64,000 nt of DNA, from the NCBI GenBank assembly GCA_003255065.1, contig QAOA01007198.1:1-64000 (forward strand), in the 5' to 3' direction. Every line of letters begins with the position of its first letter. Within the stretch, counting starts at the first letter, position 1. Below, piece by piece: positions 10,600 to 23,295 of this stretch. The notes below the pieces were generated by a model. It did not search any database. It saw only the letters and a program-made list of their open reading frames with translations, and was not told the DNA's origin. The stretch is from Cercis canadensis (Eukaryota > Streptophyta > Magnoliopsida > Fabales > Fabaceae). A program made the translations under genes and the position numbers.

Positions 10600-13500
10600 A
10601 TGACGCAGCTCTTCAGTTCCTTCAGGGTGAGTCTATTCTCTGTGTGCGTATTTAGTAAATTTTCAATTGGTTTCCATGATTGTGATTTCTGATGTCAGCG
10701 TAAATGCAACTAATACTCAATGTTGTGCATTAGAGGCTTGGAAGTGTTAGGAGCTACGCGAAGCAGCTCCGAATTGATGGGGTTAAAGATATTATAGCTG
10801 TTGCCTCTGGTAAAGGTGGTGTGGGCAAGTCTACAACCTCTGGTATCTTGCCTTTTGTTCTTCCCTTATGTCTCTTTTCTTTTTTTGGGGGGTTCTGAAA
10901 AGTGGTTTTCGTTGAAATTTATTTCTGAGAGAAATTAACAAATTCTTGTTCATTCGGTTGACTGTTCCTTAACAATTTACTGCCAGCCTCGGGTCCTTCG
11001 ATGCATTCTCGCTTGTCTACACACACTCACACAGCTAGAAAATTGGGCTTTTGGTATTAGTACACTAAACATAATTTTAAAAAAAAAAATATTTTCTGCT
11101 ATTTCGTTTGACGGGTTGCGCAGAAGTTATATATTTGATCTGTCCGATAAACATTCATTTTATGATACTCTTGGAGTCTCAATTGATATATGTGACGTTT
11201 TCCTTACTTGTTTTCTAGCTTTAAGTTTTTTAGTTTCATTTTCATAATGTGAGTCTATCAGAATGAACAGAATTGTAAAATTGGTTACTTTTAGTGCATG
11301 CCATGATATAAGGTGTCACTGCTATGACAGTGATATGCCAATGGTTTAAGGAAAATTAGCTGGTCAAATTATTTATATTGTATCTGTTATTCATCCAATG
11401 GTTTAAGGATACTGGGTTCCAATAGACAAAAGAAAGAACCGCCTGTTGGGGGGGGCGGTCTTTGGCTACCATATTGGCCAGGGAGTGAAAACTACTTTCT
11501 TGCTCGTTTCAATGCTGTGTTTAGTCTTATGCATACTGTTTGAATTTTCAGTTAATTTGGCTGTTGCACTTGCTAGTAAGTGTCAACTGAAGGTTGGTTT
11601 GCTTGATGCTGATGTATATGGACCAAATATTCCTACCATGATGAGCATCAACAGAAAGCCTGAAGTGACTGAAGGTATTTCTTTCTTTCCAGCAACTTCT
11701 CCCAAGGTGCTCTAATGGTCCTTAAATCAAATGTTAAAACTGTTAATATAGGAAACATTCATCTTGAGCATCACAACCCCTGACAACCGTTGGCTAACCA
11801 CATGTAGCTGTTATGATACATTAAAAAGAAAGTTTTAACTTCAAACAGAAGGTTTCTTTCCACAAAAGCAATAGGAAGTGTAGAGGATATTTTTCTTTAG
11901 ATATAAAATGATTTAACCATAAAACATATGATAGTAACTCAATTCACTTCCAAGCAATTTGGACTCGTTAAAATTAACTATATTTTTGCTTGTTATCAGA
12001 AATGTATATGCATAAATAAATATGACTGTGTAGTGTTGCTTGAAATAATTATCTTCATTGGTTTCCATGATTTGATGAAAGCAAATAATAAAATACTCAG
12101 AATGGTAGAACTCTCGCTCTGTTTTTCTATCACTTATTTTCCACCCCCCGCCCCCCTTCTCTTGGATTAAGTATATATACCTAAGATACATGCAGAGGAT
12201 GGTAGCTTTAAATTATATATTATGCTTAGGTTCATGCCTATGTAAACAGCTATTCACTTTTTTGCAGAAAAGAAAATGATTCCCATTGAAAACTACAGTA
12301 TAAAGTGTATGTCAATAGGATTCCTTGTGGAGAAAGATGCCCCTATTGTGTGGAGAGGTCCTATGGTATGCCTCTACCTGCTTTTCTCTCGGTTGAAAAT
12401 GCAACAAATCCTGTTAGATGTTTTCAATTATTGGTTTATGCATATTGACCGAGCCATACTTATTCCTTAGGTGGACATTACATGATAATGGCATGGGGCA
12501 TGGAGTATCTTGTTATTCCAATACAAGATCGAATTCATTCTAGTCTTGAACATCTTGCATTTTATATTTTATCATGGAAGTTAGCAGCTTTACTGTTTTA
12601 CACCAGTTTTGGTTGAGATGGTAGCCTTTTCATTAGATGTGCTGTCAAGTTGTTAGTAGAAAACTTAAAAACATATGTTAAATTTATGAAATATAGGATT
12701 TATGTGGATTTGAACCATCTTAATATAGAGGATTTAGGGATCTTACTGAATTATGAGATTGGATTCCAATTCTCAAGCATGAGAAAAAGGGAAGGAAGTG
12801 GGCAGGCCAAGGTAAGATAACAGTGTATTTGATGACTTGAGATCATTTAATCTTTATTCCTTCCTTCCTTAAATGTTCTCTTGCAAAATCTTTTTGGTGA
12901 GATTGTGTCAATAATTTTGTGGCAAAGTCAGCTAAAAGGTGGTACTAATAAGATTATATATAGTTTATCTTTTTGCATATATGTTTGGCTTGCTATCTGC
13001 ACTGCCTGACTTAATTCAGTTGTTGCCTGTACTCAGTATTTTACACATGAGAGTTGAGACTGCAAATATTGATGTTCTTATTGTTGGTGTTTTAACATCT
13101 CTTTTATCTAAAGGAATATTGTAAGTAGAATTTTTTTTTTATGGTTGAGAAGTGAACTATTTCATTTTTTGACTGGCTGCAGCAACTTTAGGTGTTCACT
13201 GGGATTATATTGTAAAAGATGTCTTTGTTGAATGCCGTTCTTCTGCTACAGCCCTGTCCACTGTTTTTTAATTTGAATTTTGTTATTGGATTGCTGTAGG
13301 TAGCAAATGCTCTTGAGAAAATGACAAGGGGAGTTGACTGGGGAAACCTTGATATTCTTGTGGTGGATATGCCTCCTGGCACTGGTGATACCCAGATAGC
13401 TATGTCACAGAATCTGCAATTATCAGGTAATTTAAAAGATTATAAAGATAGTTCTAGACTCTTTGCGGGGGATTTATTTGTGGGTGAGGGCAAGGACTCA

Positions 13501-15241
13501 ACAAACAGCTTGGAGCTTCACCTTTATCTGACATTTTGCTTCTTAATCTGTGTGTTTCTTGTCTACCTGATATGTGAAATATACCTCTTACACTTCATAA
13601 AGGAGCTTGTAGCTAGTCCTGTTTTCCCATGCGTTGCTAATCCAGAATAGATACATTTTCAAATGGACATCAATTAGATTGTAATCATTTAAAAGTATGA
13701 TTTCCAAGTTTAGTTAAAATCAAGTGCTAAAGTGTATAAGAAAACCAAAAAGAATGCCATGTTATTTTGATCTGTTACTAATTGCCCCTCAAATTTTCCC
13801 TTCTCTTACCTAGTTTCAACCAATAAATAGTCTTGCTATTTGCACACTAGTTAGGCTCACACTACCTCACAATGGTACAACCACTTAAACTTTTTTGTTA
13901 TACTCATATTTTTCCTACTCTGCAGTCTGAGGCTAAGTAGTCTGCAAGTAGCATCATTCAAGGAAAATTTTCTTTGGTTGTTTATTGTCATAGCTGCTTT
14001 TGTGGCAGGTGCAGTGATTGTTTCTACTCCTCAAGATGTTGCATTAATGGATGCCAGGAGAGGATTAAAAATGTTCAATAAAGTTGACGTTCCAGTATGA
14101 TCCTCACTTGGTGTACTTATTCTATACATATTCTTACACTCATGGAGTCATATTGATCAATTTGAGTCAGAATATATATGTGTGTGCTTTAGCCTTTAGC
14201 AACATGCAGTTTGTGGAGCATGCGTAACACACATTAGGGGTTGCATTCAACTATACGGTAATGCGGGAATTGAAAAATTATGATTAAGTATCTGTTTTGC
14301 AGTTGGAGAATTGCACTGCAGGTGGGCACACCAACTATAATTTGCTTTAGGGAGACATTTATATTTCCGTGCTAAAATAATATTATTACGTGGTTTTGAA
14401 TCATCAAGTGATCCCTTCTGCCTCATTTACTTGCAATCTAAAAATGTTGACCCACTATAAGTTAGAAACGATTTTAGGTGTCAAAATTAGTATCTTGTAT
14501 ACTTCATAATTGCTGCAGTTTCTGCTTTTCATCAGCCCGTCTTTTATGGAATTCAAATATTAGCTAGAAATAAATGCTTCTATGGAGCATCATTCTATGA
14601 CAATTCCTGTTGTTCTTGCAGATTTTGGGAATTGTGGAGAACATGAGCTGCTTTAAATGTCCGCATTGTGGTGAACCTTCATACATATTTGGGAAAGGAG
14701 GGGCTCATAAGACAGCTGCTGAAATGGGAGTAGAATTTTTGGGTGAGGTATGTTGATTATCTTTATTTTTTGCTGATAGTTCATAATACTGAAGCTAACT
14801 CTGTACTGTATCTGAACAGTACCCAGTAGATAACTGGACACAAGCAAGTTGACCTTATAATTGCCTTAATGAACGCTATATCCAGCACACAAGACTCAGC
14901 TTCAAAATTGTTATTTCTTACATATATAAATGGAGAGAATTTACTAATTTTGTTATCTACTATATCACCTTGAATGATTGACTTTATCAAAAAAACTCTT
15001 GAATGGTTGACAAATAAAGCCACCTTTCCTTTCCTTGATCCTCTTGAGTATTTTTAACAAGTTTGCATTTCAATGGTTCCAGATACCACTGGAAGTGGAG
15101 ATCAGAGAAGCTTGTGATCAAGGAGTCCCCATCGTTTTGTCCAGACCTGACTCTACAGTTTCCAAAGCATACAGTGATGTAGCTCAAAAAATTGCTCAGA
15201 AACTAAAGGAACAACCACGCCAACCACAGATTACACTATGA
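10600..15241 (+). CDS. INDH: Mitochondrial P-loop Fe-S protein for complex I assembly (IND1/INDH-type)
   Basis: Eight exons: 10600-10626, 10734-10842, 11552-11674, 12268-12365, 13300-13426, 14009-14094, 14622-14747 and 15083-15241, all GT-AG and in frame, giving 284 residues. The N-terminus ([19 protein letters not shown]) is Arg/Ser-rich with no acidic residues, as in a short mitochondrial presequence. The Mrp/NBP35 ATPase domain follows: deviant Walker [10 protein letters not shown] at 35-43, switch region LDADVYGPN, Walker B-like [13 protein letters not shown], and the CPHC Fe-S pair (C203, C206) after NMSCFK. In this family IND1 binds a labile 4Fe-4S cluster and delivers it to complex I subunits. 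Plastid HCF101 is larger with extra C-terminal domains, and cytosolic NBP35 has an N-terminal four-Cys ferredoxin-like motif; both are absent here. The first exon is only 27 nt, so an alternative upstream start is possible. Confidence 0.9.
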
Positions 15242-16640
15242 AATGGCCCTTTCTATACCCTTTTGTGCATATTGTGAACAAGTCCTTCAGTCCGTGCTTT
15301 GAAGTTCAGCTTGAGCTGTTATTCTCGCTCTATAATACAATTTTTCAAAGATGGATGACCATGCCGTCTACATTGATGTTCTGTAAGTAGATGTGCTCTC
15401 TCCTGAAACTATCACATAGTGCAGCATTTGACTTCTCTAAATCCGTTGTTGCTTTTGGAATGAGATACAGGTCTGCGCAGTGCAAACAAAAAGTATGATT
15501 TAAAATGAAAGAAACTCGATTACCAGGTTCTACACACAAGCATCTTCAGCAACCTTTAGAATAATCAGCTAATTAATGGTGCTCTGGCCTCATATGCATT
15601 GTAAAATCAGCCATGTCATTTTACCGAAAGGTTAAAACCATGCATTGTTTCTCCGGATTATATGATTTATGTCGTAGGCTTTTTGTTGGCTGATTTGGAT
15701 GTAAATTGCAGCGTGAGACTTGGCTTTTAACAATACCTTTGAGAAAGAGAATGCACTATGCGATTATTGATTTACTAGATATTGTAGTTGTTCTGTATTT
15801 TGCTCCATTTCGGCAACCAATATGTATTATGTATGCTTCCCGGCATCATATCATACTCAGCTATGGGGAATATATTCTTTTAAGTGACGTTTGGTAGACG
15901 GATTTCAAAAAAAAATGAGGTGAACTAGATCTGCATCTTATATGTCCAACCACTCGTAGTGGCTGCTTTTTATGTATTATGAGCTTAGTTGAAATTATGA
16001 CAACAATTTTGATTATTTGATTAGGATTTGTGTTTTTTAGGTAATATATACGCTATCGTGTTCCTAAGTTGAGAGCTTTGCTTCCTAGACTGGTCAATTA
16101 ACTCTTTAGCATAGTGGGAGTTCTAACCAAAATGCTAGCCATAACTTTTTATGAGAACTTGGAATAATGCCACTATTTGCGCATACCATATTAACACCAC
16201 TGGTTCGTCAAAACTCGCTTTTTTAAGTCCCTCGTGGCATCAAATGTAGCCCCAGTATGGACCTAAAACAATTTTACTTTAACAACTCACTTTAATTTGT
16301 TTAATTGGAACTAATGAAAGATTAGAAGCATAAACTCAGAAGGTTGATGGAATGTTAGCTGTTTGTACAGAAGTGTTTTATATTTTTAATATCTGACATC
16401 ACAATTTAACTAATTACACATGAGATATTTTCTAAGATGTTTAAGTTTAATTTTTTCCTCTTCAATTATTTCATTAACACAATTGAATAAATCAAATCAG
16501 TTTCTTATATTTTGAAAAAAAAAATCATTCTTATGTTATTATTATTAGCAATAATTTGAAATCCAAATATAACTTGAATAATCTATTCTATAGTCTATAG
16601 TACAATATACATCAACCTCCAACCGATTTATGAATTCTAA
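15242..16640. other. INDH 3' flank and intergenic DNA
   Basis: The first few hundred bases probably carry the INDH 3' UTR. No other gene or bounded repeat could be supported. Confidence 0.5.
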
Positions 16641-16907
16641 CTTCTAAACAACCTTTTGGGCGGCCACACGGAAATTGCAATTATATCACTGCCATATTTC
16701 ATTTTCATTACCCACCCAGGTTATTAATCTCGTCTCTCATAGAGCATCAATCTTTTTTTGTTTTTTTTTTTCTCTTTCATCTTTCACTAGTTTATTCCGC
16801 TTTCCTTCTTTCTTTCTTCACCTTCACCTCCCTCACGCTCACTCTTATCTGTCTTCTCATACCGAGTCTGAAAATCCATTTCCTTCTTTCTTCGTATCCT
16901 TCGCTGA

Positions 16908-19900
16908 ATGCCTCTCCACCCAAGAGCCCTCAAATCTCCCATTGCCTGCTATGGATATGGCCCTTCCTTCCCCTCCACGTTTCGCCAAAACCCTGCGCTA
17001 ATTTTCCCAGTCAATCGCGCACACTCTCTTTTCACCTGCAAAGGTCTGGAAATCGATGTGCCCAATCTCTGCTCTGCCTCTCTCGGCTCTGTTAATTACG
17101 CCGCCATACCTGATTGGAAGTTGAGGAGCGTCGGAATCAAAGATGTTGACGTTGCCACTCTGGGTAATCTTTGCGTTGATATTGTGCTTAATGTCCCGCA
17201 GCTTCCGCCTCCCTCAGTCGACGAACGCAAGGCTTTCATGGAACGGTTGTCGGAGTCTCCACCTGACAAGGTAGCTTCTTGGTGCTGAATGAAAAAATTC
17301 TCCATTTTTTTGTTGTTGGACTATCTTATCTTCTGAGTCAATTGTGTGCGACATGGTTTGTATAGAAAGACCCAGGCATATGTGAATTAGGTGGATATTG
17401 ACGTTAATGAAACAAAATTGAGGAGGTTTTTATGTGGTTAAGGCATAAAGTTTGGTGATTGGTACTGCTCTGGTTGTGGTATATTCCCCAGTGAGTAATT
17501 GAATATTATATAGCAAAGAAAGAACATCAATATTTGAGAAAAGAAACTTGCATTTTTGATGAATTAATTAAAGGAGTAAGAAACTAAAAAATATTACAGA
17601 AACAGCAGAACACTAGTGTGATTATCTTCATGATGTGTGTAAAAAAACAGAAATTCCAAATTCACTAAACATGGTCGTCATCCTCTTATTCTTGTTTATT
17701 ATGTAGCTTTTGTAGGCCATCAGACTGTTTTAAGAAATAATCCCATAAGGTAGAGTGCATTTTAGGACATGGAACACGCTTCTATGACAAGTCACCGTGA
17801 AACTGTAAATATTGTAGTTTTTATTTTTTTGAAAATTAAATAACTTAGACGACATTGCATGAGCTGTTCTTTCCTTCTGCCAGTATTGTTTGTTGACCTT
17901 GTCCACTTACTTATAGTTTACCCATGATTCCATGCCTGAGTCCTGGAGACCATTTATTTGTTTATCTAAAAGATTTCAATAACATTTACATGACAATATG
18001 ACATCTACCACTCATGCATTGTTATTCTATTTCGTATAGCATCACAACATTAACTTTTCCATGTAATGCTTGATGCAAAGGGGCATTGTAATCAATCATT
18101 AGCTTGGCATCTGTCGTATTTTTACTGGTGTTTCCTCTAGTTTTGTGTTGCCTGTCCACTTATTGTATATTTTTTCTAAGACCGTTCTGTTGGGTTGGAC
18201 CCTATGGTTTTCCATGTAGAAATACTGGGAAGCTGGTGGGAATTGCAATATGGCTATAGCAGCAGCAAGGCTGGGACTTGGCTGCATCACAATTGGTCAT
18301 GTGGGTAATGAAATCTACGGGAGGTTTCTGTTAGATGTGCTTCATGATGAGGGCATTGGTATGATCGAGATGAGTAATAATACTGATGTTGTCAACAACT
18401 TTAGTGCCTCTCATGAAACACTTCTATGTTGGGTTCTTGTTGATCCTTTACAAAGACATGGGTTTTGCAGGTAAAATTTATTTGACTTGTAAATCGTATG
18501 TAATTATCATAGTTGTTTTTTCCATTCTCATATTTCCTAACAAAAGCCTGAGTGAAAATGTTTTCTCTATCAGTCGAGCTGATTTTAGCCAGGAGCCTGC
18601 ATTTCATTGGATGAGTAAACTGTCCAGAGATGTAGAAGTGGCTATTAAAAAGTCAAAGGTCTTATTTTGCAATGGTTATGGCTTTGATGAGCTCTCTCCT
18701 GGTGTAATACTCTCAGCACTGGAATATGCTGTTGAAGTAGGCACATCAGTCTTCTTTGATCCTGGACCCCGTGGAAAGAGTCTCTCTAATGGGACACCAG
18801 AAGAAAAAAGAGCTCTTAACCAGTTATTGAGGATGAGTGATGTTCTTCTTCTAACTTCTGACGAGGTTTTGCTTATTGCTCTCCTTAAATAGCTTCTATC
18901 CTTGTTAATTTTATAGTTGCTTTTTATGTGTGTGCTTTAAGATTGTGTTTGCATTTTCTGTTGAGCATTTATTCAAGTCCCAGCCTATGTATCTATCTAT
19001 TTCCCTTGTTAGCTCTGTATTGCTGTTTGCATTTATTCGAGTCAATTCTGAGTCCAATAAAATAAGGATAGTTTAAATGCTGGACTGGTGGCACCCTGGT
19101 CCAAATCGACTTCTTTTATGTTCTGTAAATAACACGCATAGAAGATTATGATATTAATAGGCTTGAAGGTATCAAATTCCAATAATCCTGGAGAAATTTT
19201 TGCTTGGGTTGTCAGTCCACCTGGCATTGGCTTACTGCCTTCCTCCTTAAACAAAAGCAATTTTATTGGATCGTGTGATCAATTGTATTTTGGCTTGAGA
19301 GTTGAGCTTGGTATTCTTCTTTTAACCTATGCAACAGCATAGTAGTACTATGTTTCCCTTAAAAGCCTTTATTTAATTTATTTTTAAAAATAGAAAAGCT
19401 TCAGCTTTTTAGTTATCATACGACATGTTTGATGAATCTTCAATATTATTGTTAATTTGACAGGCTGAGTCATTAACTGGCATAAGAAGTCCAATATTAG
19501 CAGGGCAGGAGTTGCTCAAAAGAGGGAATCGAACGGAATGGGTGGTTGTTAAAATGGGTTCTATGGGTTCAATTCTAATAACTAGGTCAAGGACAGCTTG
19601 TGCACCTGCATTCAAGGTATTGCCTATTTGCATTTCTATTCCAAATTTTCTCTTAATTGTTTCAATGAATTCCCGCAAATTACGTGACATCATGATTTAT
19701 TTCATTTGACTCAATGCTTTCTTTCTAAAGATGCTACATTATGACACTCAATTATGCCCCACACTTGAAATTGACAATTTCAGTTGAGGACAAATTTATG
19801 AAAAGTTGGACGGCTAAGGCTATATACAACATGTTTTATAAAGGTTGAATTATGAATCCTTTCTTCAAAGGAGTAACCATGTTTTAAAATGAAAGGACCA

Positions 19901-20622
19901 CATCGGCTTCATTAGTTGTCCAATTTTTCACCAACTTTCTCATTTAACTGGAAGATCCCTTTTACATAAATCAAACATTGTACATGTTGCATGTGATCGA
20001 AACATATCATTATGGAAGGAATAAAATCGAGCTCATGAGTCTGATATGCTCTTAAGTATAATTTGTTATTCTATGTGTGTATTTAACTTCGTATATTTGT
20101 GTTTCTTATAATAATATTTGCTACATTTATGTGTGATAATTCCTAAATTTTGATGTAATAATTTGTTTGATTCTCGCCATCTTGTGCTATCTTAATGCAA
20201 ATTCCTAACTGGGTTTCTAAAATGACCGATAGGTGGATGTTATTGACACTGTTGGATGTGGAGACAGTTTTGTAGCTGCTATTGCTTATAGCTTTATACA
20301 CAAGTTGCCCATGGTTAATACATTAGCGATTGCAAATGCTGTGGGTGCTGCAACTGCTATGGGTTGTGGTGCTGGTAGGAATGTAGCGACACTGGATAAA
20401 GTAAAAGATATATTGAAGTCATCAAACCTCAATGAAGATTATGAATTATGGATGGACCTGCTTGGAAAGAATATAGATACTCAGAAAATAACATTATTGA
20501 CAAATGCTGTGATAAATGGAAACAACAATCAGCTTAACCTTGTTTCGTTCAACAAGGTTGTCTCTGAACTGTTGCCCCAGCTTGAATTTCCACAGTTAGA
20601 GGAAAATGTGCTGTCTTCATAG
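16908..20622 (+). CDS. pfkB-type sugar kinase, probably plastid-targeted (NARA5/At1g06730-like)
   Basis: Five exons: 16908-17270, 18220-18470, 18574-18865, 19464-19616 and 20233-20622, all GT-AG and in frame, giving 482 residues. The first ~60 residues are Ser/Pro/Ala-rich with few acidic residues, like a chloroplast transit peptide. The ribokinase/pfkB fold follows: DVATLGNLCVDIVL, then the first signature WEAGGNCNMAIAAARLG (from residue 124), the region FFDPGPRGKSL, and the ATP/catalytic signature DTVGCGDSFVAA with catalytic Asp364. The oxyanion motif is GCGD instead of the common GAGD. The family transfers ATP phosphate to sugars, but the substrate cannot be read from sequence. The close plant relative NARA5 is linked to Rubisco accumulation; the sequence recalls that subfamily, but orthology is uncertain. 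The upstream region 16640-16900 is pyrimidine-rich, as in a plant leader. Confidence 0.88.
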
Positions 20623-21970
20623 ATTTTAGACTGTAGATTGTAGCAACTAATTAAATCCACTTCGTATGAACTAATTCTTGCTCTTGATTCTATTATTTCT
20701 ATGGCCTTTCTCGATCCTGCTTCCTTTGAAATAAACAACCCTCTTCTCAAGCAGTTATCACAGCAGAGTTCATCTCCTGACTGAATAACATAGAGATATA
20801 TGTTGAAAAAGGCTTTGCTTTGAGCAAGAGTATATGATTGATTCAGTTTCAAGTCTAAGTAGCATTGCTGTGATGTTGAAGGGATTTTACTTGGCAGGCT
20901 AGACAAGCAGATCTTTCACCCTCGTAGATATATTCCAATTTTTTGCATCGTTGTTACATGATTGCTTCCCAAGCGTGTATTGTGAAGTTACCAGATTGAT
21001 GACACACAAAAAGGTTTTGCTTATATAATATTTTTGACTAGGGATTATAAATATGTTAATGCATGATACTCTAAATTGGCTTGTATTAATGATTGAACTT
21101 TTTCATAGAATAGGATCCAAGATCATGTGATAGAATAGAATGGTGACTCAAAGTCTGCTCTAGCCGTTCTATTTATCTTTTACTAATTGTGCTATTATCT
21201 AGTTGAATCCAAGGCTCTAAGTTTCTTTATACATTACAGTCCCGCGAATTTTTGAAGATTTTTAATTTAAATTACAAATGTTGTTTTTTATTAAGCTCTT
21301 AGTTTACATAATTGTTATTACTAAACATATTCATGAAACACAATTGGTATGAGATGATAAAACTAATTTTTTTTTTTTACTCTACCCAAACACAATTGAA
21401 ATTTACCCAAATTAAAAGCATGTTCTTTTACTCTCCCTATATTTATGAATAATGAAATAACAGGAATAAAAAAAAAATCAAAAGGATTAAGGCGAATAAT
21501 CTTCAATGTGATTCTTAATATTTTTTTGAAGATTATAGCCTTCATTATGTCCGTGATCATTATATAATATCTGCACTGTGTATAATTTTCCGACAGACAA
21601 TATTAGTTTGATGTGCTTACAAAAGGATTGAATAAACCAAAGAAATACGATATCGATTGAAGGCTAACTGGTGTGTCTTTTATACAGAATTAGATTAACA
21701 GTAAAGAAATAAGATAAAGAGATACTGTAAATTTATTTATTTATATTTATCTTAAAAATTAATACTTCAAAAAAGTTAATCCTATTTATTGTGAATACAC
21801 CTGGCAGAATCCCAAATAAATATATTTTGATAAAGATATTTAGTGCATTCCTTCTTTTTTGTATTTTTTGGTAGAAATAGTTGATGCATTTCTTCATCTT
21901 TTAGCTGATGATACAAGGAAACAAGTTTGATAAGTTCTTTGTTTTTTTTTCTTCTTCAGTAAACCGGTTA
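20623..21970. other. pfkB gene 3' flank and intergenic DNA
   Basis: No further gene supported. Short AT-rich frames only. Confidence 0.5.
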
Positions 21971-21971
21971 G

Positions 21972-22212
21972 TTTTTGAAGAAGTACGGCGTCGTCGTCGA
22001 AAGGGCAAAATGGGTACTTTACGAGTGGGATGATAAATTATACTTTAAAGTGACGGGATGACATAAATACCCTCAAAATTGGCTAACCCTANTTTTTGAA
22101 GAAGTACGGTGTCGTCGTCGAAAGGGCAAAATGGGTACTTTACGAGTGGGATGATAAATTATACTTTAAAGTGACGGGATGACATAAATACCCTCAAAAT
22201 TGGCTAACCCTA
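21972..22212. repeat. 120 bp near-identical direct repeat flanking a single N (likely assembly overlap)
   Basis: Bases 21972-22091 and 22093-22212 are the same length (120 bp) and differ at one visible base (CGGCG versus CGGTG), with the N at 22092 between them. This is the pattern of two contig ends or haplotypes that were joined instead of merged. It lies in the presumed promoter/leader of the MUSTANG gene. Confidence 0.85.
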
Positions 22213-23295
22213 ATAGGTCCCTGATTCTGACCTTGTATTGCTCCAAAGCGTTGCTGCTACCCTTTTGCCCCTCCAAATTCCCATTCTTCCCTTCCCATGC
22301 CCTTCTGCTTTCAGGTTTTCCCTCTCACCCACCCGCCAAACTTGTAAATACAAATTTTTCTCTCTCTTTCTCTCAACCTCTAAGCTTTAGTTTCTGAAAA
22401 CCCTAAATAACCCTTCTTTCCCTCTCTCTCCCCCCCACCCTTTTCCTTTTATATATATATATTTTGGAACAGTGACTCATTGATTCTCTGTTAATGTCTT
22501 GCAGGCTATATATCAGAATCAAGGACTGTTTCTGTCTTCTGAAGAGCTTCTATTTCGTGAGTCTTTAAAAATTCCCGCTTTCTCTTCTTTTTTTTTTTTT
22601 TTTCCTCTGAGTGGGAAAATNTTTTTTTTTTGGTTCCTCTGAGTGGGAAAATTTTCTCTCTTTCGTTGCCGAGAAAACTGATTTAAAGAAGGAAAATAAA
22701 AAGAAGTGAAATTCGATACTTTTAGAATTTGGTTTTAACAGGAAAATTAAGAAGAGAACCATAAACAACGTAAAAACAGAGAGAACTTGATCGTCATTTA
22801 GAAATAATTGTATTAGGCTCACTCTGATGGAGGATTCTGTTATCAATGGACATTCTGAGAATTCTAATTTCTAAGGATTCTGGATATTTATATTCAATTC
22901 GTTTTGCTGTCTTCTCTGCGCAACCAAATTGGGATTTAACTGTTGCTGGTAGTTTCTTCAGTACTAATTTTGAAATTTCTTCTGTGATATTGATGTTCTT
23001 CTATTTGATCTTCCATTTTAGGGACTGCTGAATCGAAGGGAAACTGAGGAAGTTGTTAATTCCATTTTTCTATTCAGTGGTAAGAATTTTGGGTAATTCT
23101 TTGTGCTTTGATTCTCAGCAGTTGAAATAGTGTGTATCTCATTTTCGTTTAAAGAGAGAAGATTTAAATATTACAAATGTTTTCAATGCGAGCAGGCCAC
23201 AAGATACCCATAATAGGGCTTGCTTTTCTTGTCAAAGAAGCAATTTTGATTGCATTTGCAAGCATTTAAATTTATGTCAAGGTGGTGAAGTTGCT
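22213..23295 (+). promoter_or_regulatory. Probable leader exons and introns of the MUSTANG-type gene
   Basis: Pyrimidine-rich, leader-like DNA with plausible splice signals (TTAATGTCTTGCAG before 22505; TATGTCAAG/GTGGTG just before the ATG). No coding frame is conserved. Multi-exon 5' UTRs are common in this gene family. A second assembly N lies at 22621. Exact exons are not determined. Confidence 0.4.
22588..22652. repeat. Short repeated block around an N (likely assembly overlap)
   Basis: A poly-T run followed by CCTCTGAGTGGGAAAAT occurs on both sides of the N at 22621. About 30 bp is shared, consistent with an unmerged read or contig overlap in a homopolymer. Confidence 0.65.
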
